Part shown: in pieces, positions 1 to 5,255 of the stretch
Layout: each line of letters opens with the position of its first letter
How positions within the stretch are numbered: the stretch's first letter is position 1
Origin: JARRJY01 sp037388705
GTDB lineage: Bacteria; Pseudomonadota; Gammaproteobacteria; UBA6429; Thiohalophilaceae
Assembly (NCBI GenBank): GCA_037388705.1
Contig: JARRJY010000100.1
Location: 1 to 5,742 of the forward strand
Reading direction: 5' to 3'
DNA length: 5,742 bases
Made by a program: the position numbers and the translations under genes
The notes under the pieces: model-generated
Told to the model about the DNA's origin: nothing
Database searches by the model: none
Seen by the model: the letters and a program-made list of their open reading frames with translations, nothing else

Positions 1-11
1 GAGACAGGCGT

Positions 12-38
12 AAAAAAAGGGGCGCAAGCCCCTTTTTT
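12..38. terminator. Bidirectional rho-independent terminator
   Basis: A run of seven A (12-18) is followed by GGGGC (19-23), a GCAA tetraloop (24-27), GCCCC (28-32) and six T (33-38). The GC stem is perfect and the flanking A and T runs can extend it. On the minus strand the stem is followed by seven T, so it ends transcripts leaving the FKBP gene, whose stop codon lies about 15 bp upstream in that direction. On the plus strand the same stem is followed by six T, so it could also stop a plus-strand transcript arriving from outside the window. On the plus strand the loop is a GNRA type, which usually stabilises RNA hairpins. Confidence 0.9.
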
Positions 39-52
39 ATCAACATATATAG

Positions 53-409
53 CTAGCGAACTTCCAGCAATTCCACATCAAATACTAATATTGCATTAGG
101 TGGGATGACATTACCAGCACCTGAAGCACCATATCCCATATCAGGAGGAATAATCAGAGTCCGTTTACCTCCCACTTTCATTCCTGCAAAGCCCTGGTCC
201 CAGCCACGAATTACCTGGCCCGCTCCCAGGATAAATGAAAATGGATCATTGCGATCCAGGGAGCTATCAAACTTGCTTCCCTTGTTATCTTCTGCGGCAT
301 CATCATATAGCCAGCCTGAGTAATGAACGACAATTGATTTACCTGCTACTGCTTCATCACCATCTCCCTGGGAATGATCAATAATTTGTAATTCAGAAAC
401 TGATGACAT
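53..409 (-). CDS. FKBP-type peptidyl-prolyl cis-trans isomerase
   Basis: This 118-residue protein is a single FKBP domain that catalyses cis-trans isomerisation of prolyl bonds and so assists protein folding. It has no signal peptide or extra domain, so it is probably cytoplasmic. The ligand-pocket residues known from human FKBP12 can be matched by eye: Y30, F47-D48, F57, V66-I67, W70 (in VIRGW), Y93, I102 and F110. The enzyme therefore looks active. Compared with FKBP12 there are about seven extra residues between W33 and F47, in the strand before FDSS; this insertion is common in proteobacterial single-domain FKBPs. The ATG at 407-409 is preceded by GAGG about six bases away, which supports this start. 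The gene is followed by the strong terminator at 12-38. It lies 66 bp downstream of the exported thioredoxin-fold gene and may share its transcript or use the weak promoter in that gap. Confidence 0.95.
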   Translation of the reverse strand: MSSVSELQIIDHSQGDGDEAVAGKSIVVHYSGWLYDDAAEDNKGSKFDSSLDRNDPFSFILGAGQVIRGWDQGFAGMKVGGKRTLIIPPDMGYGASGAGNVIPPNAILVFDVELLEVR

Positions 410-441
410 TGTTAACCTCGATTCATTTTTTGAGAACAGTA

Positions 442-447
442 AGTATA
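442..447 (-). promoter_or_regulatory. Possible -10 element upstream of the FKBP gene
   Basis: On the minus strand this reads TATACT, five of six matches to the sigma-70 -10 box, about 32 bp before the FKBP start codon. No good -35 box lies 16-18 bp upstream (ACTGAA is the nearest candidate). Between it and the preceding gene there is only a five-base-pair hairpin (454-458 with 466-470), so read-through from the upstream gene is equally possible. Confidence 0.25.
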
Positions 448-475
448 GAATAAACTGATAAAACTTCAGTGCTGA

Positions 476-982
476 TCAATTATTTTTTACCAGTTTGATC
501 CATTTATCAAGTTCAGGAATTTGATGGCCGTAATAGAGTATTTTGCCGCCAGGAGAAACCAACACCATGGTGGGGGTCCCAAATACTTTGTAGGCTTCAG
601 CTACATCAAGATTTTCCAGCCGATTACTTAACACCAGGTAATTCAGCTCGTTATCATTTACATATTCTTTTACTTCCGGATCATATTCACCACCAATATT
701 GATGGCCGCGAGCGTCAGTCCTTTATTATTATATTGCTGATGTATTTTTTTAAAATCAGAAACATGTGCATAACAATAAACACATTCTGTTGCCCAGAAA
801 ACCAGTAACACATGACCCTTGTCTGTTAACTGAGCCAGCGTGTATTGATTACCATCAAGTGCCTTGAGAGAAAACCCGGGTGCCTGCTGCCCAACTTCAT
901 GACCGGCTTCCAGTGGTTCTGCAGCTAACCTGGATGATAGCAGCACTAATAATGCGAACAGAATGACTAGTTTATTTTTCAT
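476..982 (-). CDS. Exported TlpA/ResA-like thiol-disulfide protein (CVYC)
   Basis: This 168-residue protein has an N-terminal signal peptide (basic MKNK, hydrophobic core about 5-16, likely cleavage after A21 at LAA/E). The mature part is a TlpA/ResA-type thioredoxin fold: an APGFSLKALDG entry strand (34-44), WATECVYC with redox cysteines C67 and C70, and the cis-proline loop GTPT (P137) before a beta hairpin VSPGG. Family members reduce or oxidise thiols in the periplasm, for instance in cytochrome c maturation, but no cytochrome gene is present here and the substrate is unknown. The VY dipeptide between the cysteines is unusual for the family. There are no other cysteines in the mature protein. 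AGGAAG about six bases before the ATG supports the start. The gene is divergent from the cytoplasmic thioredoxin gene and sits 66 bp upstream of the FKBP gene. Confidence 0.9.
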   Translation of the reverse strand: MKNKLVILFALLVLLSSRLAAEPLEAGHEVGQQAPGFSLKALDGNQYTLAQLTDKGHVLLVFWATECVYCYAHVSDFKKIHQQYNNKGLTLAAINIGGEYDPEVKEYVNDNELNYLVLSNRLENLDVAEAYKVFGTPTMVLVSPGGKILYYGHQIPELDKWIKLVKNN

Positions 983-1028
983 TGTAACTTCCTGGTACAG
1001 TAGTATTTCATTGCTATTTTAGACAGAT

Positions 1029-1056
1029 ATATTATCAGGGCAACCGACAGTTTCAA
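1029..1056 (-). promoter_or_regulatory. Candidate sigma-70 promoter for the exported TlpA-like gene
   Basis: Read on the minus strand, TTGAAA (1056-1051; five of six to the -35 consensus) is followed after 16 bp by TAATAT (1034-1029; four of six to the -10 consensus). Transcription would begin near 1022, about 40 bp before the start codon. It is seen by eye only. It almost touches the plus-strand promoter of the thioredoxin gene (from 1058), so the two could be regulated together. Confidence 0.4.
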
Positions 1057-1057
1057 T

Positions 1058-1086
1058 TTGCACCTCGGTAAGCAGCTCTTTATAAT
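1058..1086 (+). promoter_or_regulatory. Candidate sigma-70 promoter for the thioredoxin gene
   Basis: A perfect -10 box TATAAT (1081-1086) lies 17 bp after TTGCAC (1058-1063), which keeps only the TTG of the -35 consensus. Transcription would start near 1093, leaving a leader of about 33 bases. It points at the only plus-strand gene and lies back to back with the minus-strand promoter candidate at 1029-1056. Confidence 0.5.
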
Positions 1087-1125
1087 CGCGCCTCAATTAA
1101 TAATGATCCTGTCTTGATATGAATT

Positions 1126-1470
1126 ATGAACGCTAAACCTGTTTTTGACATTATCCTTGATGACTTTGACTCACAAGTTATTGAAGCTTCATACCAGACT
1201 CCTGTACTGGTTGATTTCTGGGCTGACTGGTGTTCTCCCTGTATTGTTATTGCCCCAATATTGACCTCAGTGGTGGAGGAATACGAAGGACAGGTCAAAC
1301 TGGCAAAACTCGAGGTAGACGAGGGTGAAAACATGAAACTGGCTGGGAAGTACCAGGTCAGGGGTTTTCCCACGATTATCCTGTTCAGAAATGGTGAGGA
1401 AAAAGCACGTTTTAGTAGTGCCCAGTCAGCCAGTTATATTCGTGAGTTTATCGATAACAATATCGATTGA
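1126..1470 (+). CDS. Thioredoxin (cytoplasmic, CSPC active site)
   Basis: This 114-residue protein is a complete thioredoxin fold without signal peptide, so it should act in the cytoplasm as a protein disulfide reductase. Key residues are visible: the buried acid D30 in VLVDFWADWC, the active site W35-C36-S37-P38-C39, and the cis-proline P82 in RGFPT. Two positions depart from classical thioredoxin: S37 replaces Gly (CSPC instead of CGPC), and I40 replaces the usual Lys after the second cysteine. These may shift redox potential or partner choice. There are no TPR repeats, so it is not a YbbN/CnoX-type fusion. No good Shine-Dalgarno site precedes the ATG, but other nearby ATGs are out of frame and an in-frame TTG at 1114 meets a stop, so this start is the only reasonable one. 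It is the sole plus-strand gene and converges on the FHA gene. Confidence 0.93.
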   Translation: MNAKPVFDIILDDFDSQVIEASYQTPVLVDFWADWCSPCIVIAPILTSVVEEYEGQVKLAKLEVDEGENMKLAGKYQVRGFPTIILFRNGEEKARFSSAQSASYIREFIDNNID

Positions 1471-1486
1471 GCATTATTTCTTTTTC
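1450..1486 (+). terminator. Weak terminator-like hairpin at the thioredoxin 3' end
   Basis: ATCGATA (1450-1456), an ACAA loop (1457-1460) and TATCGAT (1461-1467) form a perfect seven-pair hairpin inside the last codons of the thioredoxin gene. The stop codon follows at 1468-1470, and a pyrimidine-rich tract with many T (1474-1486) lies beyond it. The stem has only two G-C pairs and the T tract is interrupted and displaced, so it would be a poor terminator. It is nevertheless the only candidate before the convergent FHA gene. Confidence 0.25.
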
Positions 1487-1863
1487 TTGCCCTTGGTATA
1501 AAAAACACCGGGTATCCATGTTTTGTGTAATTTTGCCGTTTCTTCAAGATTACCCTTTGCCTGATCTTCAAAACGGAAATTGTTCATACCAATACGGATA
1601 ACATCACCGTCTTTCAGGCGACACAGATCAATACGCTCATCATTAACATAAGTATTGTTGGTGCTATCCATATCCTGCAACATATATTCAATTCGGTTCT
1701 CATCTGGTGTTAACACGACTTCCAGTACCGCATGGTTTTTACTGACCAGTTCATCTTCAAGACTAATGTCACAATCTGCATCTCTTCCTATGGTAATTTG
1801 CTGCTTTTCAATAGGCAGACGAACACCTGTACCGCTGTCAGATATTTGTACCAGTAAAGCCAT
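1474..1863 (-). CDS. FHA-domain protein
   Basis: This 129-residue protein consists of one forkhead-associated domain plus a short tail. FHA domains bind phosphothreonine peptides and mediate signalling or assembly. The conserved landmarks are in order: ITIGRD (G26, R27), LVSKNHAVL (S41, H44), the DSTNNTYVN loop (S67, N69, T71, N74) and LKDGDVIRIG (G86, D87). N70 occupies the position that is usually Gly in the SxNGT motif, but the phosphate-contacting residues R27, S41 and T71 are kept, so binding is likely intact. The tail contains HKTWIPGVFYTKG and ends in KKKK, which could contact membrane lipids or nucleic acid (inference). Its start lies 2 bp after the stop of the three-helix membrane protein gene, with the AGG ribosome site inside that gene's last codons, implying translational coupling. 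No kinase or phosphatase gene is visible in the window. Confidence 0.88.
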   Translation of the reverse strand: MALLVQISDSGTGVRLPIEKQQITIGRDADCDISLEDELVSKNHAVLEVVLTPDENRIEYMLQDMDSTNNTYVNDERIDLCRLKDGDVIRIGMNNFRFEDQAKGNLEETAKLHKTWIPGVFYTKGKKKK

Positions 1864-1865
1864 TT

Positions 1866-2183
1866 TTATTTACCTAACGCTGAAATGTATGGTATCCAAA
1901 AATATAGTAATAGTATTGCTACGCATAAATTAATAATTATATTGTTACGATAGCGCTTCTTCTCATCGCCTTGCGTCTGTGTCACCCATATAGATGACAT
2001 CAGGGTATCAAGTAATAACAACATAAACAGAATTGGAGCGAGGACCGGCACTAGTAACGTCGTAATCAACTGGGTGCCTTCATAAACTGCTTCAGTACCC
2101 GGTTCCGGACGCAGTACTATGGTTAACAATGCGCATACAATTAACACAATACGCAACGGTTTTAACTGCCTTATGAAATTCAT
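1866..2183 (-). CDS. Small three-helix inner-membrane protein, unknown function
   Basis: I do not recognise this 105-residue protein as a named family. Three hydrophobic segments are clear: about 11-24, 39-62 (rich in Leu and Pro) and 81-99. The basic N-terminus (MNFIRQLKPLR) and basic loop 69-80 (QGDEKKRYRN) against the acidic loop 25-38 (PEPGTEAVYEG) predict N-terminus inside and C-terminus outside. AAGGTG about six bases before the ATG supports the start. It is followed after 2 bp by the FHA gene, so the two products are probably made together; the membrane protein may anchor or be sensed by the FHA protein, but that is inference from gene order alone. Confidence 0.8.
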   Translation of the reverse strand: MNFIRQLKPLRIVLIVCALLTIVLRPEPGTEAVYEGTQLITTLLVPVLAPILFMLLLLDTLMSSIWVTQTQGDEKKRYRNNIIINLCVAILLLYFWIPYISALGK

Positions 2184-2261
2184 TTTGTCACCTTATAATA
2201 TTATTTTTATGCTACTTATTTATGACATTACATTATCTTACAATTGATACTGCGCGTTTTC

Positions 2262-2267
2262 ATTATA
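2262..2267 (-). promoter_or_regulatory. Possible -10 box for the membrane protein and FHA gene pair
   Basis: The minus strand reads a perfect TATAAT here, about 80 bp before the start codon at 2183, in a 166-bp gap that is rich in A and T. The hexamer 17 bp upstream (GCATTT) is a poor -35 box and there is no extended -10 TGn, so the match could be chance in AT-rich DNA. No terminator is evident for the upstream gene that ends at 2350. Confidence 0.3.
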
Positions 2268-2349
2268 TTCACAAAAAAATTCAGAAATGCCATATACCAG
2301 CCCGGACAATTAAAATCGGAAAGTTATCATTATCCTGTTAACGAAATGA

Positions 2350-2733
2350 TTAGTTTGTCAAACCGGAAAAACTCACCTTAACCTGGTTTTGATACTCTTT
2401 GTCAAATACCAGGTCAATCAGCAACTGACCATTTTTTGTATCAGCTGTTACCTGTTTAAGATCAGGCAGGTTTTCTGCCAGGTATGCAGTACTTGCCGCA
2501 ATTAATGCCTCGTTTTCATCTTTAAGTAATGACTGGATTAGATTCAGAGCAATAAATTGTAGTCGCTGGTTCTTGTCTGGATTGGAAATTTTCTCACCAC
2601 CCAGATTAATGCCTTTATCCAATGTACTATTCATTCTTTCTAATGATTCGCGTTGGGTATCCGTCAGACTTACATCACGATCATACTCCAGCACAGCTTC
2701 ACCATTAATGAGAACCGCCATCTTGTTACTCAT
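2350..2733 (-). CDS. Conserved-looking hypothetical protein, 127 residues
   Basis: I cannot assign a function. The protein is soluble: no signal peptide, no membrane segment, no cysteine and no metal motif. The N-terminus MAVLINGEAVLEYDRD (5-20) looks like a beta hairpin. It is followed by a charged helical stretch with an LGGE turn (44-47), then NQRLQFIALNLIQSLL (55-70) and NEALIAASTAYLAENLPDL (74-92), which look like two packed amphipathic helices. The tail QLLIDLVF and QVKVSFSGL looks like beta strands. The motif style resembles short uncharacterised proteins of gammaproteobacteria that I recall only vaguely. GGGGT lies about five bases before the first ATG, favouring it over the internal Met5. 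It stands alone, 140 bp downstream of the second exported thioredoxin-fold gene and 166 bp upstream of the three-helix protein gene. Confidence 0.8.
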   Translation of the reverse strand: MSNKMAVLINGEAVLEYDRDVSLTDTQRESLERMNSTLDKGINLGGEKISNPDKNQRLQFIALNLIQSLLKDENEALIAASTAYLAENLPDLKQVTADTKNGQLLIDLVFDKEYQNQVKVSFSGLTN

Positions 2734-2873
2734 AACTACCCCGTAAATTTTTTCAATATCAGGCGAGCAATATTAAGAGCCGCGGCAAAAAAATGCCAGC
2801 GTAGTGCAGTGAAATTCGCCAAATGAGGGAATATACGCCTTGGAAAACGGGTATTTTACAGGGAATTAAGCCT

Positions 2874-3401
2874 TTAACGAGCGGCCGTTTTTGCTTTTAA
2901 TACAGCCGTCTGCTGTTGAATATAATTTTCGATAAGCTCGACAGGAATCGCGCCAATTTGTTGTACCATCAGTTCACCAGTGGGTGAATAAATCAGGAAT
3001 GTTGGTGTCCCTGCCCACAGTACGCCGGTAAGCCTGGTAAACATATCAGCAACCGCTTCGGGGTCACCGATCAGATTGGGGAAATTGATATTGTGTTTCT
3101 TGATAAAGCCTTCCGCCAGCATCTTGTTTTTTACACCGTCAAGTGAAACACCAAGCACACTAGCATCTTCATCGGCATGGGCAAAATGAAAATCAACGTA
3201 CTGATGCGCCTCTTTATTGCATACATGGCAATCCGACGCCCAGAACATAACGATTAACCATTTTCCATTACCGGTATATTTCTCAATGCTGCTGGGTTTG
3301 CCATTTAGTTCATACAGGGTAGTCTTGGCAAAGGCTGGTGTTGTAGCCAGTAACATGCCCAACACGCCAAGTGAAACTACTAACTGCTTGATAATTCTCA
3401 T
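2874..3401 (-). CDS. Exported TlpA-like thioredoxin-fold protein (CHVC)
   Basis: This 175-residue protein has a typical signal peptide with cleavage after TPAFA (A25). The mature domain carries FWASDCHVC with redox cysteines C58 and C61, a SVLGVSLDG strand (81-89) and the cis-proline loop GTPT (P133) before the SPTGE hairpin, all characteristic of TlpA-type periplasmic thiol oxidoreductases. The pre-active-site region is shorter than in the other exported paralogue at 476-982, with the strand TLYELNGKP directly after the signal peptide. The CHVC dipeptide has His at the first variable position, as in DsbA (CPHC has it second) but in a different order; an effect on thiol pKa is possible but unproven. 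GAGG about six bases before the ATG supports the start. It lies 84 bp downstream of the M48 protease gene and may share its transcript. Confidence 0.9.
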   Translation of the reverse strand: MRIIKQLVVSLGVLGMLLATTPAFAKTTLYELNGKPSSIEKYTGNGKWLIVMFWASDCHVCNKEAHQYVDFHFAHADEDASVLGVSLDGVKNKMLAEGFIKKHNINFPNLIGDPEAVADMFTRLTGVLWAGTPTFLIYSPTGELMVQQIGAIPVELIENYIQQQTAVLKAKTAAR

Positions 3402-3485
3402 TTTTGCCTCAACACAATCTGCGATAATTCAATACCTATGACCCGCTATTATCCTCAAGAGTTCCAGAAAAAACACCTTTTATTA

Positions 3486-4370
3486 CTATTTCACCTTCTG
3501 TGCCTGCCTGGAACCTGCTAACCATTCATTAAACTCTTCAGGTAACGGGGTAATTTCCTGGTCCAATGACCAGCCTGATTGTGTTGCCCTGTTATTGACG
3601 TTCTGAATACGCTGCGAACTCAGTGGGTGAGTACTTAAAAACTCAGGGGTTTTAATATTGTTTTCATCCTGCTCTTTCTGCAGGATTTCAAAAAGCGTAT
3701 CAGCACCGGAGATATGACCATAGTGACTGGCCATTGCCATCATGGCAGTATTGTCGGACTGGGTTTCCTGGTCACGGCTGAATTTGAGGGTCGTTAGTAA
3801 TCCGGCATCACCCAGTATGCGGCTGGTCATGCTGTCTCCCAGGTTGGTACTTAGCACGCTCAAAGCCACCCCGACGATTACCGCTCGACCCAGCGCCTTG
3901 ATGGGATGACGATGCTTAACGTGTGCAATCTCATGGGCCATGACCATGGAAAGCGTGTTTTCATCGGGTACTTTTTCCAGCAGGCCACGAAACATTACGA
4001 TATGTCCACCAAGGGTTGCAAACGCATTGACCGTGTCATCGTTTATATAATGCACTTTGACGCTCATACCCTCTTCCAGATCTTCAGCACCAGATAACTG
4101 ATCGGCCAGCTTCTGCAGATAGGACTGAATTTTTTCTTCATAGGGATCAACATTGCTGTCAGCCGGTATAGTGTTTTCATATATACCGGCAATTTGTTGC
4201 TCGGCGGAGAAAGGAATGTACTGCGCCAGGTGCTCAGCTACCAAACTTAAGACAAATAAAACCGTGGCCAGTAACCCGATTACACCAACAACCAGGATAA
4301 AAAATTCCTTAAGTGGATGCTCCTTGCTGGTATTAATACCTTCAGGAATTATCGGGTTGTGGTATTCCAT
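3486..4370 (-). CDS. Membrane-anchored M48-family zinc metalloprotease
   Basis: This 294-residue protein has one N-terminal transmembrane helix (about 22-44) followed by an M48 peptidase domain. The zinc site is complete: HEIAH (146-150), with E147 as catalytic base, and the third ligand E202 in SRDQETQSD with D206 in the ExxxD motif. The usual Ala before that Asp is Ser here. The downstream STHPLSSQRI motif (246-255) is also typical of M48 proteins of the LoiP/BepA/YcaL sort. A second hydrophobic stretch (163-174) follows the zinc motif, as in many relatives. There is no lipobox. Flanking charges weakly favour a periplasmic protease domain, pointing to envelope protein quality control. The start is set by AAGG, which overlaps the stop codon of the anchored YbjQ-like gene 6 bp upstream, so translation is probably coupled. 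The N-terminal HPLKEF stretch and IPF after the helix recall a widespread gammaproteobacterial subfamily. Confidence 0.93.
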   Translation of the reverse strand: MEYHNPIIPEGINTSKEHPLKEFFILVVGVIGLLATVLFVLSLVAEHLAQYIPFSAEQQIAGIYENTIPADSNVDPYEEKIQSYLQKLADQLSGAEDLEEGMSVKVHYINDDTVNAFATLGGHIVMFRGLLEKVPDENTLSMVMAHEIAHVKHRHPIKALGRAVIVGVALSVLSTNLGDSMTSRILGDAGLLTTLKFSRDQETQSDNTAMMAMASHYGHISGADTLFEILQKEQDENNIKTPEFLSTHPLSSQRIQNVNNRATQSGWSLDQEITPLPEEFNEWLAGSRQAQKVK

Positions 4371-4376
4371 GCTGCC

Positions 4377-4835
4377 TTAGTCTGCCCGCGGTGGAATGAT
4401 CGCTGTCCCGTAGGCAAGCACTTCCACGGAACCAACATTATTGTTGCGCTGGTTCTTAGAAATACTGGCTGTTTCCAGCTTGATGTTAAAAATCATTCTT
4501 GCACCAAGACGGGCAGCCTCTTCCTTCATGCGCAGGATTGCCTCACGACGAGCACGATCCACCAGGGTTTCATAAGTGCGAACCCTGCCACCGATCAGGT
4601 TACGTAAACTGGCAACAAAACGTTTAAAGTAATCGACAGAAACTACCACACTCCCCATAACCAGTTCGGTGTCATGAGTATTTTTGAAAGCAGGAGGGAA
4701 CTTGCTGGCAACCACCGTGAGCTTTTGATACTTCTTTTCACGCTGCAATATTGATTTGTAGTGACGTTTCTCTGCCATACGACCAAAGAAGTAGCCAGTA
4801 GCAAGTAACAGGATCAGAACAATAATATCAGCCAT
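4377..4835 (-). CDS. YbjQ-family (UPF0145) protein with N-terminal membrane anchor
   Basis: This 152-residue protein has a single hydrophobic helix at 3-18 followed by a strongly basic stretch (20-38) and then a YbjQ-like domain (about 38-148). Family landmarks shared with E. coli YbjQ are visible: FVASLRNLIGGR (73-84), YETLVDRARREAI (88-100), the helix ending in LGARMIFNIKLE (110-121), and the terminal VEVLAYGTAII strand. The biochemical role of YbjQ proteins is not established; databases sometimes label them putative heavy-metal-binding, but no Cys or His cluster here supports metal binding. The domain continues AYGTAI like its soluble neighbour at 4839-5156, so the two are paralogues, one anchored and one free. 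The start follows GGAAGAG inside the end of that neighbour, 3 bp after its stop, and its own stop lies 6 bp before the M48 start. Confidence 0.85.
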   Translation of the reverse strand: MADIIVLILLLATGYFFGRMAEKRHYKSILQREKKYQKLTVVASKFPPAFKNTHDTELVMGSVVVSVDYFKRFVASLRNLIGGRVRTYETLVDRARREAILRMKEEAARLGARMIFNIKLETASISKNQRNNNVGSVEVLAYGTAIIPPRAD

Positions 4836-4838
4836 GAC

Positions 4839-5156
4839 TTACTCTTCCATGATGACAGCAGTTCCATAGGCAAACAGTTCGGCGGCACCCTGGGCAATGG
4901 TCGAAGTTGAAAAACGAACATTCAAAACAGCATTGGCACCAATCGACTGCGCCTGTTCAATCATCCGGCTTATGGCTTCTTCACGTGACTCCTGTAACAG
5001 TTCGGTATAGCCTTTCAGTTCACCGCCAAAGATGTTTTTAAGCCCTGCCATGAGATCACGTCCCACATGCTTGGCACGTACTGAGCTTCCCTGTACCAGA
5101 CCAAGGTGCGTTTTAATACGTTTACCGGGAATCATTTCCAGGTTGGTTGTAATCAT
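4839..5156 (-). CDS. YbjQ-family (UPF0145) protein, soluble
   Basis: This 105-residue protein has almost the same length as E. coli YbjQ and consists only of the YbjQ domain. Conserved parts are the N-terminal TTNLEMIPGKRI, the GLVQGSSV strand (19-26), DLMAGLKNIFGGE (34-46), YTELLQESREEAISRM (50-65), SIGANAVLNVRF (71-82) and FAYGTAVI (95-102). The molecular function of the family is unknown; related domains are thought to assemble into oligomers, which would allow mixed complexes with the anchored paralogue encoded 3 bp downstream (inference). An excellent ribosome site, AAGGAG, lies about seven bases before the ATG and supports this start over the internal Met8. It is the first gene of the tight three-gene run YbjQ, anchored YbjQ, M48 protease, and is separated from trmO by 99 bp in which I see no sure promoter. 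Confidence 0.92.
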   Translation of the reverse strand: MITTNLEMIPGKRIKTHLGLVQGSSVRAKHVGRDLMAGLKNIFGGELKGYTELLQESREEAISRMIEQAQSIGANAVLNVRFSTSTIAQGAAELFAYGTAVIMEE

Positions 5157-5255
5157 TACCCTCTCCTTATGCTTACTGCTTAATATTTCTATCCGGCGTT
5201 TTTATCATTCTATACCGGAGTCATTGCGTATAAACTATAAATATAAAGTTTACGA

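Noticed and set aside
1080..1373. 97-codon minus-strand open frame across the thioredoxin gene and its leader
   Set aside because: It is antisense to a clear thioredoxin, has Ser-rich low-complexity content and no family motif, so it is a shadow of the real gene.
2719..2721. Internal ATG (Met5) as start of the 127-residue protein
   Set aside because: The first ATG has the better ribosome site (GGGGT about five bases upstream), while Met5 has none.
2784..2797. GGCA, six A, TGCC hairpin in the gap after the CHVC gene
   Set aside because: The stem has only four pairs, with the A/T run in the loop and not after the stem, so it is not a rho-independent terminator.
4317..4607. 96-codon plus-strand open frame across the M48 and anchored YbjQ junction
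   Set aside because: It is antisense to two well-supported genes and its product has no recognisable domain.
5231..5252. TAAACT and AGTTTA inverted repeat just after the trmO stop
   Set aside because: The six-pair stem is nearly all A-T with a ten-base loop and no following T run; it is probably chance in AT-rich DNA.
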